Below are positions 1 to 9,175 of a DNA stretch of 64,000 nucleotides, one piece after another. Every line of letters starts with the position of its first letter. Within the stretch, counting starts at the first letter, position 1. A model generated the notes under the pieces. The model was not told the origin of the DNA. It saw only the letters and a program-made list of their open reading frames with translations, and made no database searches. The DNA lies in the NCBI RefSeq assembly GCF_013402915.1, contig NC_050724.1, positions 1,116,001-1,180,000 of the forward strand. Reading direction: 5' to 3'. The position numbers and the translations under genes are program-made. The DNA is from Zygotorulaspora mrakii (Eukaryota; Ascomycota; Saccharomycetes; Saccharomycetales; Saccharomycetaceae).

Positions 1-300
1 CTGAATATTCATGAGAGTGGTAGTGTTGACCAGGTACCGTCATACAAGCTTAGATTTGGTTGGAAGTATAGTTCGAATGAGTTTTTTTGCCAAACGGAGA
101 AAATTGATAACATTCACAAGTTGAACGAGGTGATAACCAAGTGGTCGGTTTGGCATAGGATTATGATGCAGTGCTCCGGAAACCGATACGTTCTGTTAGA
201 GCTGCAGTTCGACGATATGGAAGAGGATAGGCGCTTTCGGGACCTTGTATTTAGGATAAGCGATGAATTTGAAATTCTTGCAGAGTTAATGTGGGATTAA
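1..300 (+). CDS. 3' end of an unrecognised protein-coding gene
   Basis: Frame 1 is open from the first base to a TAA at 298-300, giving the last 99 residues of a protein whose start lies outside the window. The tail is rich in Trp, Phe and charged residues (for example KWSVWHRIMMQC and LQFDDMEED) and ends in LMWD. There is no membrane segment or metal-binding motif. I do not recognise the family. In S. cerevisiae the gene next to MRPL20 is HBS1 (YKR084C) or its ohnolog SKI7, transcribed in the same direction as MRPL20. This gene is on the opposite strand and its end is not that of an EF-1alpha-like GTPase, so local order differs here. It is convergent with MRPL20. Confidence 0.8.
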   Translation: MNIHESGSVDQVPSYKLRFGWKYSSNEFFCQTEKIDNIHKLNEVITKWSVWHRIMMQCSGNRYVLLELQFDDMEEDRRFRDLVFRISDEFEILAELMWD

Positions 301-454
301 GTGTAATAGTATTATAGAGGTAGTAGCGGAGAAGTAGTTTTCACCCGATATGTGTATAAATAGAAAATTTAATCATAGAGTATTAGTCTAAAGACATTGA
401 ATTGAATAACGTGTAGCTTTGTATTTATTTATTTACATTTCTAGCGAGTTTCAT

Positions 455-1075
455 TTAGGCTCTATACCAAAACTCTTTCCTCTTCTTTCTGTCATCTCTA
501 GCAATGGCACGTTTTTCATGCCACTTTAATTTGATCTGTTGTAACCTATCATTCATCTCCAGCTTCCGTTTTTTTGATGCGTCTGACACTATTGATATGA
601 ATAGTGGCGACACATTGAACTGTTTTGCTAACGCTTTTCTGGTATATTTTTCTGGATCCTCACTTCTCAATGCTTTTATGGTTTCGATATCTGACGGTCT
701 CAAATGATACTGTTTGCCATCGGGATTCATGGTACTTCTGCTCGTGAGCACTGGTGGAGCATGCTCTCCGCTGAGTTTGTCATTGCTGTTAAGGTTTTTG
801 ATAAACTCTTTTCTTGAATCGCCTTTTGGCAGAAATGATGCTGGGAATGTTTCAATATTGATAGACCCTGAACTAGATGATTGTGCTGGGCTATAATACA
901 TTGCAGATGGAATCTTGGCCTTGATATACCCTTTGTAGTTGGATGCAGAGCTCTTGGTATTATAAATGGAAGGTAACCCACGCAATTCGGGAATCTTCTT
1001 AGAGTTATCGATGAACCTTGAGACCCCTTTCAGGCTGCGATGTGTGCCATGAAAATTTCTAACAAAGACCTGCAT
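455..1075 (-). CDS. MRPL20: mitochondrial large-subunit ribosomal protein mL58 (Mrpl20)
   Basis: The product is a 206-residue protein, close in size to S. cerevisiae Mrpl20. The reading frame extends three codons upstream to a TTG, but the first ATG is at 1075, and the N-terminus from there (MQVFVRNFHGTHRSLKG) is basic and lacks acidic residues, as expected for a mitochondrial targeting sequence. The C-terminal third is strongly basic and helical (KWHEKRAIARDDRKKR), typical of an rRNA-binding tail. The protein is a component of the mitoribosomal large subunit. Identity rests on the sequence character plus its position divergent from PRP16, as YKR085C/YKR086W are in S. cerevisiae. The divergent promoter region is about 260 bp. 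Confidence 0.85.
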   Translation of the reverse strand: MQVFVRNFHGTHRSLKGVSRFIDNSKKIPELRGLPSIYNTKSSASNYKGYIKAKIPSAMYYSPAQSSSSGSINIETFPASFLPKGDSRKEFIKNLNSNDKLSGEHAPPVLTSRSTMNPDGKQYHLRPSDIETIKALRSEDPEKYTRKALAKQFNVSPLFISIVSDASKKRKLEMNDRLQQIKLKWHEKRAIARDDRKKRKEFWYRA

Positions 1076-1333
1076 TGTCCCCAATTATCAAATGTCTCAG
1101 CAACCGATCTAGGAACTTTAATGGCTATCGTTTTTGAGACTGCACGGTTATTCATAGATGTCTCATTGATTTTTCATATTTTAAATTTCATGCCTTTTCT
1201 TCAATGCGGGAAAACAATGAATTAATCTCATCACAGCAAACGGTCGTACAAGTTAGATCCATCCATACTCACAGACAACCACAGCCTAGGGGCACCACAT
1301 TGGTACCAGTAGATTATAGATCTATGGTGAAGC

Positions 1334-4300
1334 ATGGTAGAAGATGCTGGTGATATTTTGAGGTGGATTCAGGAACATTTTGCCGAGGCAGTGACGGAAC
1401 AGCTAGTGGCAACATTGAGAAGGCTCTATAAAAATAATAAAGATAATTTACCAGGATTCATCGAGGGCTGTAATGCATTTGGAAAATTGCGAGGACAAGA
1501 TGATTTCATTCGTCGGCTTTTTGAGAGGCTAGCTGGTGCTGAAAAAGGATCTTTAAGTGAGGAACATGTGGTGAAATCCGAGCCAGCGAGGAAGAAAAGG
1601 CTCGGTGAAATGAGTTCTCGAGTTCCCTTAAACTACGACAGTGATGACAACGACGACGATACTGTTGATAATTACCCAAAGGAGACACCAGTAAATGTCA
1701 AATCCAAATTTAGAATGAAGGAAGTGAAGAACGATGGAGAGATGCCCAGGATGAAATTTAAGAAGATAAAAAAAGAGGTTGCGAATAAATTGAAGGAGTA
1801 CTCTTCAACTGATGGAAGATTGTCTATTTCAAACGGCAAACCGTCCAACAGATCCAACTCACCATCTATAGTTCACGCTCAAGTACCGGAGCTACAATCT
1901 TTTTACATGAGCATTTCGCAAGAACCCGAGAATAATGACGATGGCACTGTCGCGAACAGTAGCGAATCCGACGTTCCAGAGGAAGAACAATTAAGTGAAG
2001 ATCGCGGTTGGTACAATTGTGATGACGATTATGGGAACCCTGTCTTGGATGATTCAGTTAAAACAAAGGAATTAGATTTCACGCCAGCTAATCAGACTTA
2101 CATGCGAAATAAGGAAAAAGCTACTGATGCAAATGATTCTTATACAGAAATTCAGGTGTATGCGTTACCAATGAGTAGGAGAAAAGAGCTTATACCACGG
2201 TTTCTGCAGCAATACATCGAGACGCGTGGAATCTCCAATGCTACTTTGATTGGTTCCTTTTTGCAATCATCACGGGATGGTTTCACAAGTCCTTTCAAAA
2301 ATCCTGATGGTGTTTTTGCAATAAACGCAAGGAAAGGCAGCAAGCTCGTCGCGATAAGAAGATTAGCCAGGGATCAAAGTAAAAGTTCCAGACAAACAGC
2401 CGAGGTTGCAGGTACCGCTGTCGGAAACGTGTTAGGAATTAAGGAGGATAAGACTGAAAATCCAATAGCAGTGGAAATCGATGCAAAAAGTGATAAAATT
2501 GAGTTAACAAGAGCCGATATCGAGCTGTCCAGAAGGAAGCTACCTTCGTATGCAGCAAAATCCGCATTGCTACAGTTGATTAGAGATAACCAAATAATGG
2601 TGATAATTGGAGAGACAGGTTCCGGTAAAACGACACAGTTGGCTCAGTATATTTATGAAGCTGGAATTTGTGCAGGCGGTCAGCTGATCGGATGCACTCA
2701 ACCTCGAAGAGTGGCGGCAATATCTGTTGCAAAACGAGTTGCATTGGAAATGGACGCGGAGTTGGGACAAGAAGTTGGATATGCTATAAGGTTTGAAGAT
2801 GAAACATCAGAAAAAACAAAGATTAAATTCATGACTGATGGTATTCTACTCCGAGAAGCTCTTTTGGATGAAACTCTGGAAAAATATGGTTGCATTGTAA
2901 TAGATGAAGCTCATGAGCGCTCTTTGAACACAGACATTGTATTGGGAATGCTGAAAAGACTGCTATCGCGGAGAAGGGATCTTAAAGTTATCATTACTTC
3001 GGCAACAATGAATGCAGCTAAGTTTTCAAAGTTTTTTGGCTCAGCACCTCTTTTTACTATACCGGGAAGAACTTATCCAAAAAAGTTGATTTATTCTAAA
3101 AGCCCTGTCGAGGACTACGTAGAAGCGGCTGTAATGCAGACAGTTAGCATTCATGTGTCTACCGAGATTGATAGCGGAGATATTCTAATCTTCATGACAG
3201 GCCAAGAAGATATTGAAGCAACGTTTGATGCTATCAAGGAAAGACTAGCAGAAGTATACTCCAGAAACTCTTCTATCTCTACTTTCAACGATATAGATAA
3301 CGTCGAAATATTCACCATATACTCCGCTCTACCAGGAGATATTCAAAATCGAATATTTGAGAGTTTGCCAAGCGGAAAGAGAAAAATAGTTATTGCCACT
3401 AATATTGCTGAAACGTCCCTTACAATTGATGGTATTAGATATGTTATTGACCCCGGATATGCTAAAATGAAGATTTATAATTCAAGGATTGGTCTTGATA
3501 GTTTAACAGTGTGTCCGATCGCACGAGCAAACGCGGATCAACGTTCTGGGAGGGCTAGCCGTACGTCGCCCGGTACAACCTATAGACTATATCCGGAAAG
3601 TACTGTCGAAGAGGATATGTTTGCGCAAACCATTCCAGAAATTCAGCGGACAAACCTCTCAAACACGGTACTTCTACTTAAAACTTTGGGAATCGACGAT
3701 ATAATGGAGTTTCCGTTTATAGATGCACCTCCATTGCAAACATTTTTGTCATCTCTTTACGAGCTGTTCTTTATTGGCGCCTTAGATGCCAGTGGAAAAT
3801 TGACATCTTTAGGTGTTGCAATGTCGAGATTTCCGCTTCAACCATCTTTGAGTAAAATATTGCTCATTGCTTCCCAAAACGGCTGCAGTGAAGAGATGCT
3901 TACCATCGTTTCAATGCTATCAGTTCCCCAGGTTTTCTATAGGCCAAAAGAGAGGATGAGAGAGTCTGATTTATCTAGACGTCGATTTTTTGTTGCTGAA
4001 TCAGACCATCTTACACTCTTAAATGTTTATTCACAGTGGAAGTGTAACAAGTACTCACACAGATGGTGTAACAAATACTTTTTGCATTATAAATCATTGC
4101 AAAGAGCAAGAGAAATTCGAGAACAGTTGAAGAAAATCATGGCCAAGAATAGGATCAAACTGGTATCGGCAGGGCCAGATTGGAGTATCATAAGAAAATG
4201 TATTTGCTCGGGATTTGCTCAACAATGTGCTAAGAGATCTGGTTTGAGTAAATATGTTCACTTGAAGACGGGAATGGATATACAGCTTCATCCCACAAGT

Positions 4301-4693
4301 GCATTATACGGGATGGGTGACCTTCCATCATACATCATATACCATGAGCTTTTAATGACAAAGACAGAGTATGCATGTTGCGTAACTGCTGTGGATCCTT
4401 TTTGGTTAATGGAATACGGAGCACTGCTCTACGATATTAAGAGAGTAGCTTATGTCAACGACTCGCAGAGGATCACTCAAGTAGATGTTCAATCTGGAAA
4501 TCTTCCGCAAAAGGAAGATGAACTCGAGCACAGGCTGAAGAGATGTATTGCTGAAAAGACCCGTTTAATTCAGACTTTGAAACTACAGCAAGACTCGAAA
4601 GATATCATTCCCAAAAGCGAAATTAGTACCTCAAATAAAAAGAAGCAAAGACACACAGCACATATTGGATTGAAGAGAAAACGGCCTTTTTGA
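1334..4693 (+). CDS. PRP16: DEAH-box spliceosomal RNA helicase Prp16
   Basis: The 1119-residue protein has an acidic, low-complexity N-terminal region to about residue 380 followed by a DEAH/RHA helicase core. Walker A is GETGSGKT (426-433), the Walker B box is DEAH (524-527), motif III is SAT, and the winged-helix, ratchet and OB regions follow to about residue 1050. Prp16 is the ATPase that remodels the spliceosome after the first catalytic step. Homology over the core and the neighbours MRPL20 and OMA1 fix the orthology to YKR086W rather than to Prp2, Prp22 or Prp43. Motif VI, normally QRxGRAGR, reads QRSGRASRTSPG here, with serine at 742 and 745 where glycine is expected. The C-terminus is a short basic tail. 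It is convergent with OMA1, 53 bp between stops. Confidence 0.95.
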   Translation: MVEDAGDILRWIQEHFAEAVTEQLVATLRRLYKNNKDNLPGFIEGCNAFGKLRGQDDFIRRLFERLAGAEKGSLSEEHVVKSEPARKKRLGEMSSRVPLNYDSDDNDDDTVDNYPKETPVNVKSKFRMKEVKNDGEMPRMKFKKIKKEVANKLKEYSSTDGRLSISNGKPSNRSNSPSIVHAQVPELQSFYMSISQEPENNDDGTVANSSESDVPEEEQLSEDRGWYNCDDDYGNPVLDDSVKTKELDFTPANQTYMRNKEKATDANDSYTEIQVYALPMSRRKELIPRFLQQYIETRGISNATLIGSFLQSSRDGFTSPFKNPDGVFAINARKGSKLVAIRRLARDQSKSSRQTAEVAGTAVGNVLGIKEDKTENPIAVEIDAKSDKIELTRADIELSRRKLPSYAAKSALLQLIRDNQIMVIIGETGSGKTTQLAQYIYEAGICAGGQLIGCTQPRRVAAISVAKRVALEMDAELGQEVGYAIRFEDETSEKTKIKFMTDGILLREALLDETLEKYGCIVIDEAHERSLNTDIVLGMLKRLLSRRRDLKVIITSATMNAAKFSKFFGSAPLFTIPGRTYPKKLIYSKSPVEDYVEAAVMQTVSIHVSTEIDSGDILIFMTGQEDIEATFDAIKERLAEVYSRNSSISTFNDIDNVEIFTIYSALPGDIQNRIFESLPSGKRKIVIATNIAETSLTIDGIRYVIDPGYAKMKIYNSRIGLDSLTVCPIARANADQRSGRASRTSPGTTYRLYPESTVEEDMFAQTIPEIQRTNLSNTVLLLKTLGIDDIMEFPFIDAPPLQTFLSSLYELFFIGALDASGKLTSLGVAMSRFPLQPSLSKILLIASQNGCSEEMLTIVSMLSVPQVFYRPKERMRESDLSRRRFFVAESDHLTLLNVYSQWKCNKYSHRWCNKYFLHYKSLQRAREIREQLKKIMAKNRIKLVSAGPDWSIIRKCICSGFAQQCAKRSGLSKYVHLKTGMDIQLHPTSALYGMGDLPSYIIYHELLMTKTEYACCVTAVDPFWLMEYGALLYDIKRVAYVNDSQRITQVDVQSGNLPQKEDELEHRLKRCIAEKTRLIQTLKLQQDSKDIIPKSEISTSNKKKQRHTAHIGLKRKRPF

Positions 4694-4746
4694 AGAGTAT
4701 ATGTACAAGTTTATGATGATAAATAGCTAACGAGTGTTAACCAGGT

Positions 4747-5787
4747 TTATATGCGACTTAGAGTAAATTGTGGATCAGCAAATCCGAAAACGGAATTTTT
4801 TAATCCCTGGTAGTAACTGTTGTACATACTGCAATCGGATTGCTCATAGATTTCGCGGGCCTTCCCTAACCATTTTGTCATGTTTTCAATTCGTCTTTCA
4901 CTTGCTGGGTGTGTGCTCAGGAATTCGAAATTACTGGCACCTCTTGCCTGTTGTTTCTCAAATTCCTCCATCCTTCTCCAGAGTCTCACCGATTCGTCAG
5001 GATTGAAGCAGGCCCTGGACATGATCATGAGTCCAATATAGTCGGCCTCGGTTTCCATTTGTCTAGATGCTGGCATTCTGAGGAACCCGTCTAAAAGTAG
5101 ACCGTTGAATGCGTTGGCTCCCGTCAGTGTATACATGAAGGCGCTTAGCATAACGCAAAAAGGCGCTTTTGATAAGTTTTCACTTGTATGTCTCGCCAAC
5201 TGATGTGCGAACTCATGCGACAATACGGTGGCCAAACCATCATCATTTTGGCATATTCCCAACATACTAACAAACACGAACACTTTACCACCTGGTAATA
5301 CGAAAGCATTGGGTGGCGCACTTGGGTCGTTGACAACATGTATTTTCCAGTTTACTCCTTCGAGCATAGTTTTATCAACAGATGGATCTTTGTAGGCAGC
5401 ATCGACAATTCTTTCGAAAACTCTCGCCACTCTTTGGGTAACTGAGTGACTTTCCGGTAATATAGAGTTGCCTGTCTGTCCCAGAATTGATTTATAAGAA
5501 TAATCTCCAACAAGCGTCTCAATTGGACGAGGGAGCCAGATAAACCTTGTTCTGCCACTAACTGGCGCTTCATCCAAGTTAGATATGTAAAACAAAGATC
5601 CTCCACCAAGTAAAATAGCTAAATATTTTCTTGAAGATGCATCGTAAAGGTAATCTTTAAAGGTTTTGTCTTGATTACCATTGAACCTCCTATATCTAGT
5701 TCCGGAATAAAGCCTTGCTAGCAACACGGGGTTCGACTTAAAAACGTTGCGACCAAGAAAGTTCCTTTTCAACGAGATTCTGATCAT
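4747..5787 (-). CDS. OMA1: mitochondrial inner-membrane metalloendopeptidase Oma1
   Basis: The product is a 346-residue M48 family protease, the usual length for yeast Oma1. The N-terminus is a mitochondrial presequence rich in Arg and Ser with no acidic residues for about 35 positions. A hydrophobic segment lies near residues 55-69, and the zinc site HEFAH is at 191-195 (HExxH). The downstream ligand glutamate is in the METEADYIG motif, and a late STHPASERR motif is typical of M48 peptidases. Oma1 performs stress-activated quality-control proteolysis in the inner membrane. Order and strand match YKR087C. The start is the only ATG before the presequence. It is divergent from RTS2 with about 166 bp between starts. 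Confidence 0.95.
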   Translation of the reverse strand: MIRISLKRNFLGRNVFKSNPVLLARLYSGTRYRRFNGNQDKTFKDYLYDASSRKYLAILLGGGSLFYISNLDEAPVSGRTRFIWLPRPIETLVGDYSYKSILGQTGNSILPESHSVTQRVARVFERIVDAAYKDPSVDKTMLEGVNWKIHVVNDPSAPPNAFVLPGGKVFVFVSMLGICQNDDGLATVLSHEFAHQLARHTSENLSKAPFCVMLSAFMYTLTGANAFNGLLLDGFLRMPASRQMETEADYIGLMIMSRACFNPDESVRLWRRMEEFEKQQARGASNFEFLSTHPASERRIENMTKWLGKAREIYEQSDCSMYNSYYQGLKNSVFGFADPQFTLSRI

Positions 5788-5953
5788 ATTTGGAACTCTT
5801 TTGGTTGCCAGATGACACTATCCTTGTTACGAGAGGTGTCTTGTGAGCCTGACAGATAACTTCTCCGGGTAGATACGCATAAAATTGGCTCGTCATCTTC
5901 ACTTAAGTGACAAAGCAAATACAAAGAGATTCTCTATTAAGATTAAATGAGAG

Positions 5954-6679
5954 ATGGCGAAGGCTGAATTTGGCTCGGCTAAATATCTTAGCAATCAAAT
6001 GAAGGCCAGAGGCCTTCAAAAGCTTCGTTTTTATTGTCAAGTGTGCGAGAAGCAATGTCGAGATGAAAACGGTTTTAAGTCACATATAAGGTCGCCATCA
6101 CATTTGAGAAAGATAAGTCAATTATCGGAAGCCAGCATTGATGAATATACAAGAGGTTTTGAATCAGATTTTCTTAAACTGCTTAAAATAAGCCATGGGG
6201 AGAAGAAAATACGAGCTAATAAATTTTACAGTCAATTCATACAGGACAAGAACCATATACATATGAATGCCACTAGATTTACATCCTTAACAAAATTTGT
6301 GCAGCATTTAAGTAAAGAGGGAAAGATTAGGCTACATGGATCTGAAGATGTTCCTGAGGAAGATATGGATGTGGAACAGCTGTCAATATCTTACGTCGAT
6401 AATTCTAAAGAAAATTTACAGAGGAAGGAAGCGCTACATGAACTTGAAATCAATGAGACCTCAGAGCAAGAGATTAATGCCAAACTTCTACAAAGACAAA
6501 TAGAGACCTGTCTGAAGGATGCTATGGAGGAGGAAAAAAATCACGAAGTTCCAATTAATGCCTCTAATTCATATAACGAGCATAAGGATAAAGTCAAAAT
6601 AGACCTTAAAGCCAGCATAAAATCCCAGAGGGTAGCGAAAAAGAGATCTAAACCCAAGAAAAAGAGTCTATTTAATTAA
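5954..6679 (+). CDS. RTS2: Kin17-domain zinc-finger protein Rts2
   Basis: This 241-residue basic protein belongs to the KIN17/Rts2 family. It opens with MAKAEFGSAKYLSNQMKARG, a family hallmark, then a C2H2 zinc finger (CQVCEKQC with HIRSPSH, about residues 28-51). The Kin17 winged-helix-like domain follows (ISHGEKKIRANKFYSQFI to KFVQHLSKEGKIRLHG, about 75-135). The C-terminal half is charged and ends in a lysine/arginine-rich run (KKRSKPKKKSLFN), probably nuclear-localising. Animal KIN17 acts in DNA and RNA metabolism; the yeast protein is little characterised. It is the ortholog of YOR077W, so this gene comes from the second S. cerevisiae track, interleaved between OMA1 and TVP38. It is convergent with TVP38, 25 bp between stops. 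Confidence 0.93.
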   Translation: MAKAEFGSAKYLSNQMKARGLQKLRFYCQVCEKQCRDENGFKSHIRSPSHLRKISQLSEASIDEYTRGFESDFLKLLKISHGEKKIRANKFYSQFIQDKNHIHMNATRFTSLTKFVQHLSKEGKIRLHGSEDVPEEDMDVEQLSISYVDNSKENLQRKEALHELEINETSEQEINAKLLQRQIETCLKDAMEEEKNHEVPINASNSYNEHKDKVKIDLKASIKSQRVAKKRSKPKKKSLFN

Positions 6680-6704
6680 CGAAATACATAAACAAACTTT
6701 AACA

Positions 6705-7655
6705 CTAGATATCAAAAGATGCATCAAAAGCAGCATTCTGGTTTGAGTCTGCATTTAACTGTTGATCACGTCTTTGCAGTTCTGCATATTTCCTTTGTGT
6801 TTTGAAATATAGGATCCATGCTGTTATTGTTAGAATTGCCATCGTAGCAAGAATACTTAGCAAGTTTAGAATCTTCGAACTTGCCGACTTTGTTTCGCCA
6901 ATATTTTTGATTCTTGAACCAATGAACAGGTAAATGAGCAATTTTGGCGTGACGATGAATTGAGCAATGGCAAAATTCTTAATAGATAGGCCATAAATAG
7001 CGGCCATTGCACCGTTCGTTAATGAATAAGGAAATGGACATAACCTCAACAGCGCCAATATCCAAAAACTGTTGTTCTCCCTCAACAGCGAAGAGAAAGC
7101 CTCAAATCTTCGATTTGAATGCACCAATGATTCAGCTCGGGAGTGTAATACTGTCTTGAAAGTAGCAAAAGATGCAATTGAACCGGCGACTGCACCGACC
7201 GCCAGTATCAACCAGCCTTGAAACGACATTTCATAGATCAGCCCCGTTATAGTGCCCAACAAGGAAAAGCCAATCAATGGTGGAAACGCTACCACGAAGA
7301 TCAGCGCAACAAGAACAAAGGAGGTGCGTTTTTCATCTTTCAGTTCATTCGAGGTCTCCACAATCCTGTGGAGAATCCGGTCGTGGAATACTAAGAGCGT
7401 AATCCCTGCAATCAACAGGCAAGTGCCCGCGAAGTACGCCAGGTACCTCTGCCACCACGGCAATCCGTTGTACTGTTGCACCAGCTTGCGGGACATTTTC
7501 TGTAGACTGTGGCCCAGCCTTTGTCTGGGCGTCAAATTGTAAACATCCAGGAAGTCATCGTCGTCGTCACGGTCGCCGAGGTCGTTCGTGTTGCTTTCGT
7601 TACCAAAATCTCCAAGAAACGAGTCCTCGAACAAATCACCCTCTCGAAAACTCAT
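6705..7655 (-). CDS. TVP38: Golgi membrane protein Tvp38 (VTT/DedA family)
   Basis: The 316-residue multi-pass membrane protein carries a VTT (SNARE-associated Golgi protein) domain. It has an acidic cytosolic N-terminus (EGDLFEDSFLGDF, then DRDDDDDF), a first membrane span around residues 68-90, and a second around 112-135. The family core is rich in small residues (LLGTITGLIYE, AVGAVAGSIASF), with the re-entrant motif RLCPFPYSLTNG and two further spans before a hydrophilic tail. VTT-family proteins elsewhere act as lipid scramblases; the yeast protein resides in the late Golgi with Tvp partners. Position and strand match YKR088C. The ATG at 7655 is the first available. Upstream lies a 0.67-kb intergenic stretch with GC-rich tandem repeats. 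Confidence 0.93.
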   Translation of the reverse strand: MSFREGDLFEDSFLGDFGNESNTNDLGDRDDDDDFLDVYNLTPRQRLGHSLQKMSRKLVQQYNGLPWWQRYLAYFAGTCLLIAGITLLVFHDRILHRIVETSNELKDEKRTSFVLVALIFVVAFPPLIGFSLLGTITGLIYEMSFQGWLILAVGAVAGSIASFATFKTVLHSRAESLVHSNRRFEAFSSLLRENNSFWILALLRLCPFPYSLTNGAMAAIYGLSIKNFAIAQFIVTPKLLIYLFIGSRIKNIGETKSASSKILNLLSILATMAILTITAWILYFKTQRKYAELQRRDQQLNADSNQNAAFDASFDI

Positions 7656-7904
7656 CTTCCTCGCTTTCCTTGCACCTCTTTGCCGTCTTAGTGCTCCAAA
7701 GCAGCGATCACGCCACTTTTGAAGTGAACCTCAACATCGTAACACAGCCTATCACCGCCTGCCCCTAAACTGAACCGCCTCTTGAACAAAGAAAACTGTG
7801 ACAGAAGCGATACAAGCCAAGATAGCGACCGCACACGACGTGAAACACCTACAAGGACTACAGCTATTTCTATGAGTAAGCTCCGACAACTACGAGTGAA
7901 ACTA

Positions 7905-7942
7905 GCGTGAGACCGCGTGAGACCGCGTAAGACTGCGCAGAC
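7905..7942. repeat. 10-bp tandem repeat, GCGTGAGACC-type
   Basis: Two perfect copies of GCGTGAGACC (7905-7914, 7915-7924) are followed by a diverged third copy GCGTAAGACT (7925-7934) and a partial fourth (GCGCAGAC). The array lies 250 bp upstream of TVP38 and about 390 bp upstream of the dehydrogenase start. Confidence 0.85.
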
Positions 7943-8214
7943 TACAAGTGAACTTGTGGCAGAAACGTCCTGTTCCTCAACCACCTTCCACGGTCCAACT
8001 TCAGCAGACAGATGCTGACATCTATCGGCCAGTACGCCAGTCCATTATCTAGTTTGACCTTCGCTCTCGATTTTGGCCTTTTACTTTTCTAATTTCTTGT
8101 ACCTGTTGATAGTTTGCTATTACGAATAGAAACGCCTAGAAGAACGCGGAGAGATGGAGTTAAGGGCATTCGATCATCGAGAACAGGTTACAGGAGAATC
8201 GGGTTTTGGTCAGA

Positions 8215-8221
8215 TATAAAA
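8215..8221 (+). promoter_or_regulatory. TATA box of the SDR gene
   Basis: TATAAAA stands 109 bp before the ATG at 8330, the normal range for a yeast TATA-containing promoter. This suggests a regulated, potentially strongly expressed gene. Confidence 0.6.
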
Positions 8222-8329
8222 GGAGCGTATATTCGATCAATTGGAGTTGTCTCAGTTCTGTTCAAGAGAAGTTCTCAAAGAGAGCAAGTATATCTACAAG
8301 TACAAGTGTCACCAAGGGAATACTATCAA

Positions 8330-9175
8330 ATGTCTACTATTGCATCAGGAATACCAATCCCTCAAGCTAAACCGGAGCTTGCGGAGAACGTAATGGACCT
8401 GTTCTCATTGAAGGGCAAAGTTGCATCGGTGACAGGTGCCTCGGGCGGTATTGGCTATGAAGTGGCAGTGGGGTTTGCTCAGGCCGGTGCGGATGTGGCA
8501 ATGTGGTACAACTCCAATCCCGCGATTGAGAAAGAGGTCGAGGGGCTGTCGAAGAAGTACGGCGTCACGGTCAAGGCATACCAGTGCTCGCTGACTGATG
8601 GAGAGCAGGTCTCAAAGACAATCCAACAGATCGAGAGCGATTTCGGGAAAATCGATATAATGGTGGCTAACGCCGGTGTGGCATGGGCATACGGACCACT
8701 GCTGGATCTCGCCGAAGAGGACTCGGAGAAGTGCGACTATGAATGGAAACGAATGATGGACATCGATGTGAACAGCGTGTACTACGTCGCCAAGAACGTT
8801 GGCAGTGTGTTCAAGAAGCAGGGATTCGGGTCATTTGTCATCACAGCGTCAATGTCTGGTCACATTGCCAATGTCCCGAAGTTACAAGTAGCGTATAACA
8901 CAGCAAAAGCCGCCTTGATTCACATGGGCAGATCGCTGGCGTTGGAGTGGGCGGGGTTTGCTCGTGTCAACACCGTTTCACCCGGTTACGTTGAAACTCC
9001 GTTGACAGCATCCCGTGCCCCGGAACTGAAGCAGCAATGGCGTACTCTTGTTCCAATGGGACGTCTGGCTTATCCCAAGGAAATGGTTGGTGCCTACCTC
9101 TACCTAGCTTCTGATGCTGCGACCTACACAACCGGTACTGACATAATCGTTGATGGTGGCTACTGCTGTGCCTAA
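8330..9175 (+). CDS. NADP(H)-type short-chain dehydrogenase, sorbose/xylulose/mannitol reductase-like (SOU1 family)
   Basis: The product is a 281-residue classical SDR. It has the cofactor motif TGASGGIG (35-42), NAGVAWA (114-120), a catalytic Ser in ITASMSG (near 174), and YxxxK as Tyr189 and Lys193. A late [11 protein letters not shown] motif is typical of sugar-alcohol reductases of the Candida SOU1 / L-xylulose reductase / mannitol dehydrogenase group. The likely reaction is NADPH-dependent reduction of a ketose or its reverse; the substrate cannot be told from sequence. The frame is open upstream to a TTG at 8114, but the first ATG is at 8330, just after a 5' leader downstream of a TATA box. 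Codons are noticeably richer in G/C at third positions than in neighbours. The gene has no counterpart at this place in S. cerevisiae, so it is either an ancestral gene lost there or an insertion. Confidence 0.93.
   Translation: MSTIASGIPIPQAKPELAENVMDLFSLKGKVASVTGASGGIGYEVAVGFAQAGADVAMWYNSNPAIEKEVEGLSKKYGVTVKAYQCSLTDGEQVSKTIQQIESDFGKIDIMVANAGVAWAYGPLLDLAEEDSEKCDYEWKRMMDIDVNSVYYVAKNVGSVFKKQGFGSFVITASMSGHIANVPKLQVAYNTAKAALIHMGRSLALEWAGFARVNTVSPGYVETPLTASRAPELKQQWRTLVPMGRLAYPKEMVGAYLYLASDAATYTTGTDIIVDGGYCCA

Larger units (their letters stand above)
7656..8329. other. divergent intergenic region TVP38 / SDR gene
   Basis: This is a 674-bp non-coding stretch between two divergent starts. It holds a GC-rich 10-bp tandem repeat (7905-7942) and a TATA element for the dehydrogenase gene. 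A minus-strand open frame (7688-7984) begins with non-homologous low-complexity sequence and is not supported as a gene. Confidence 0.7.

Noticed and set aside
7688..7984. 98-codon minus-strand frame upstream of TVP38
   Set aside because: The product is dominated by Ser/Val/Leu/Arg repeats from the GC-rich tandem array, with no domain and no conserved start.
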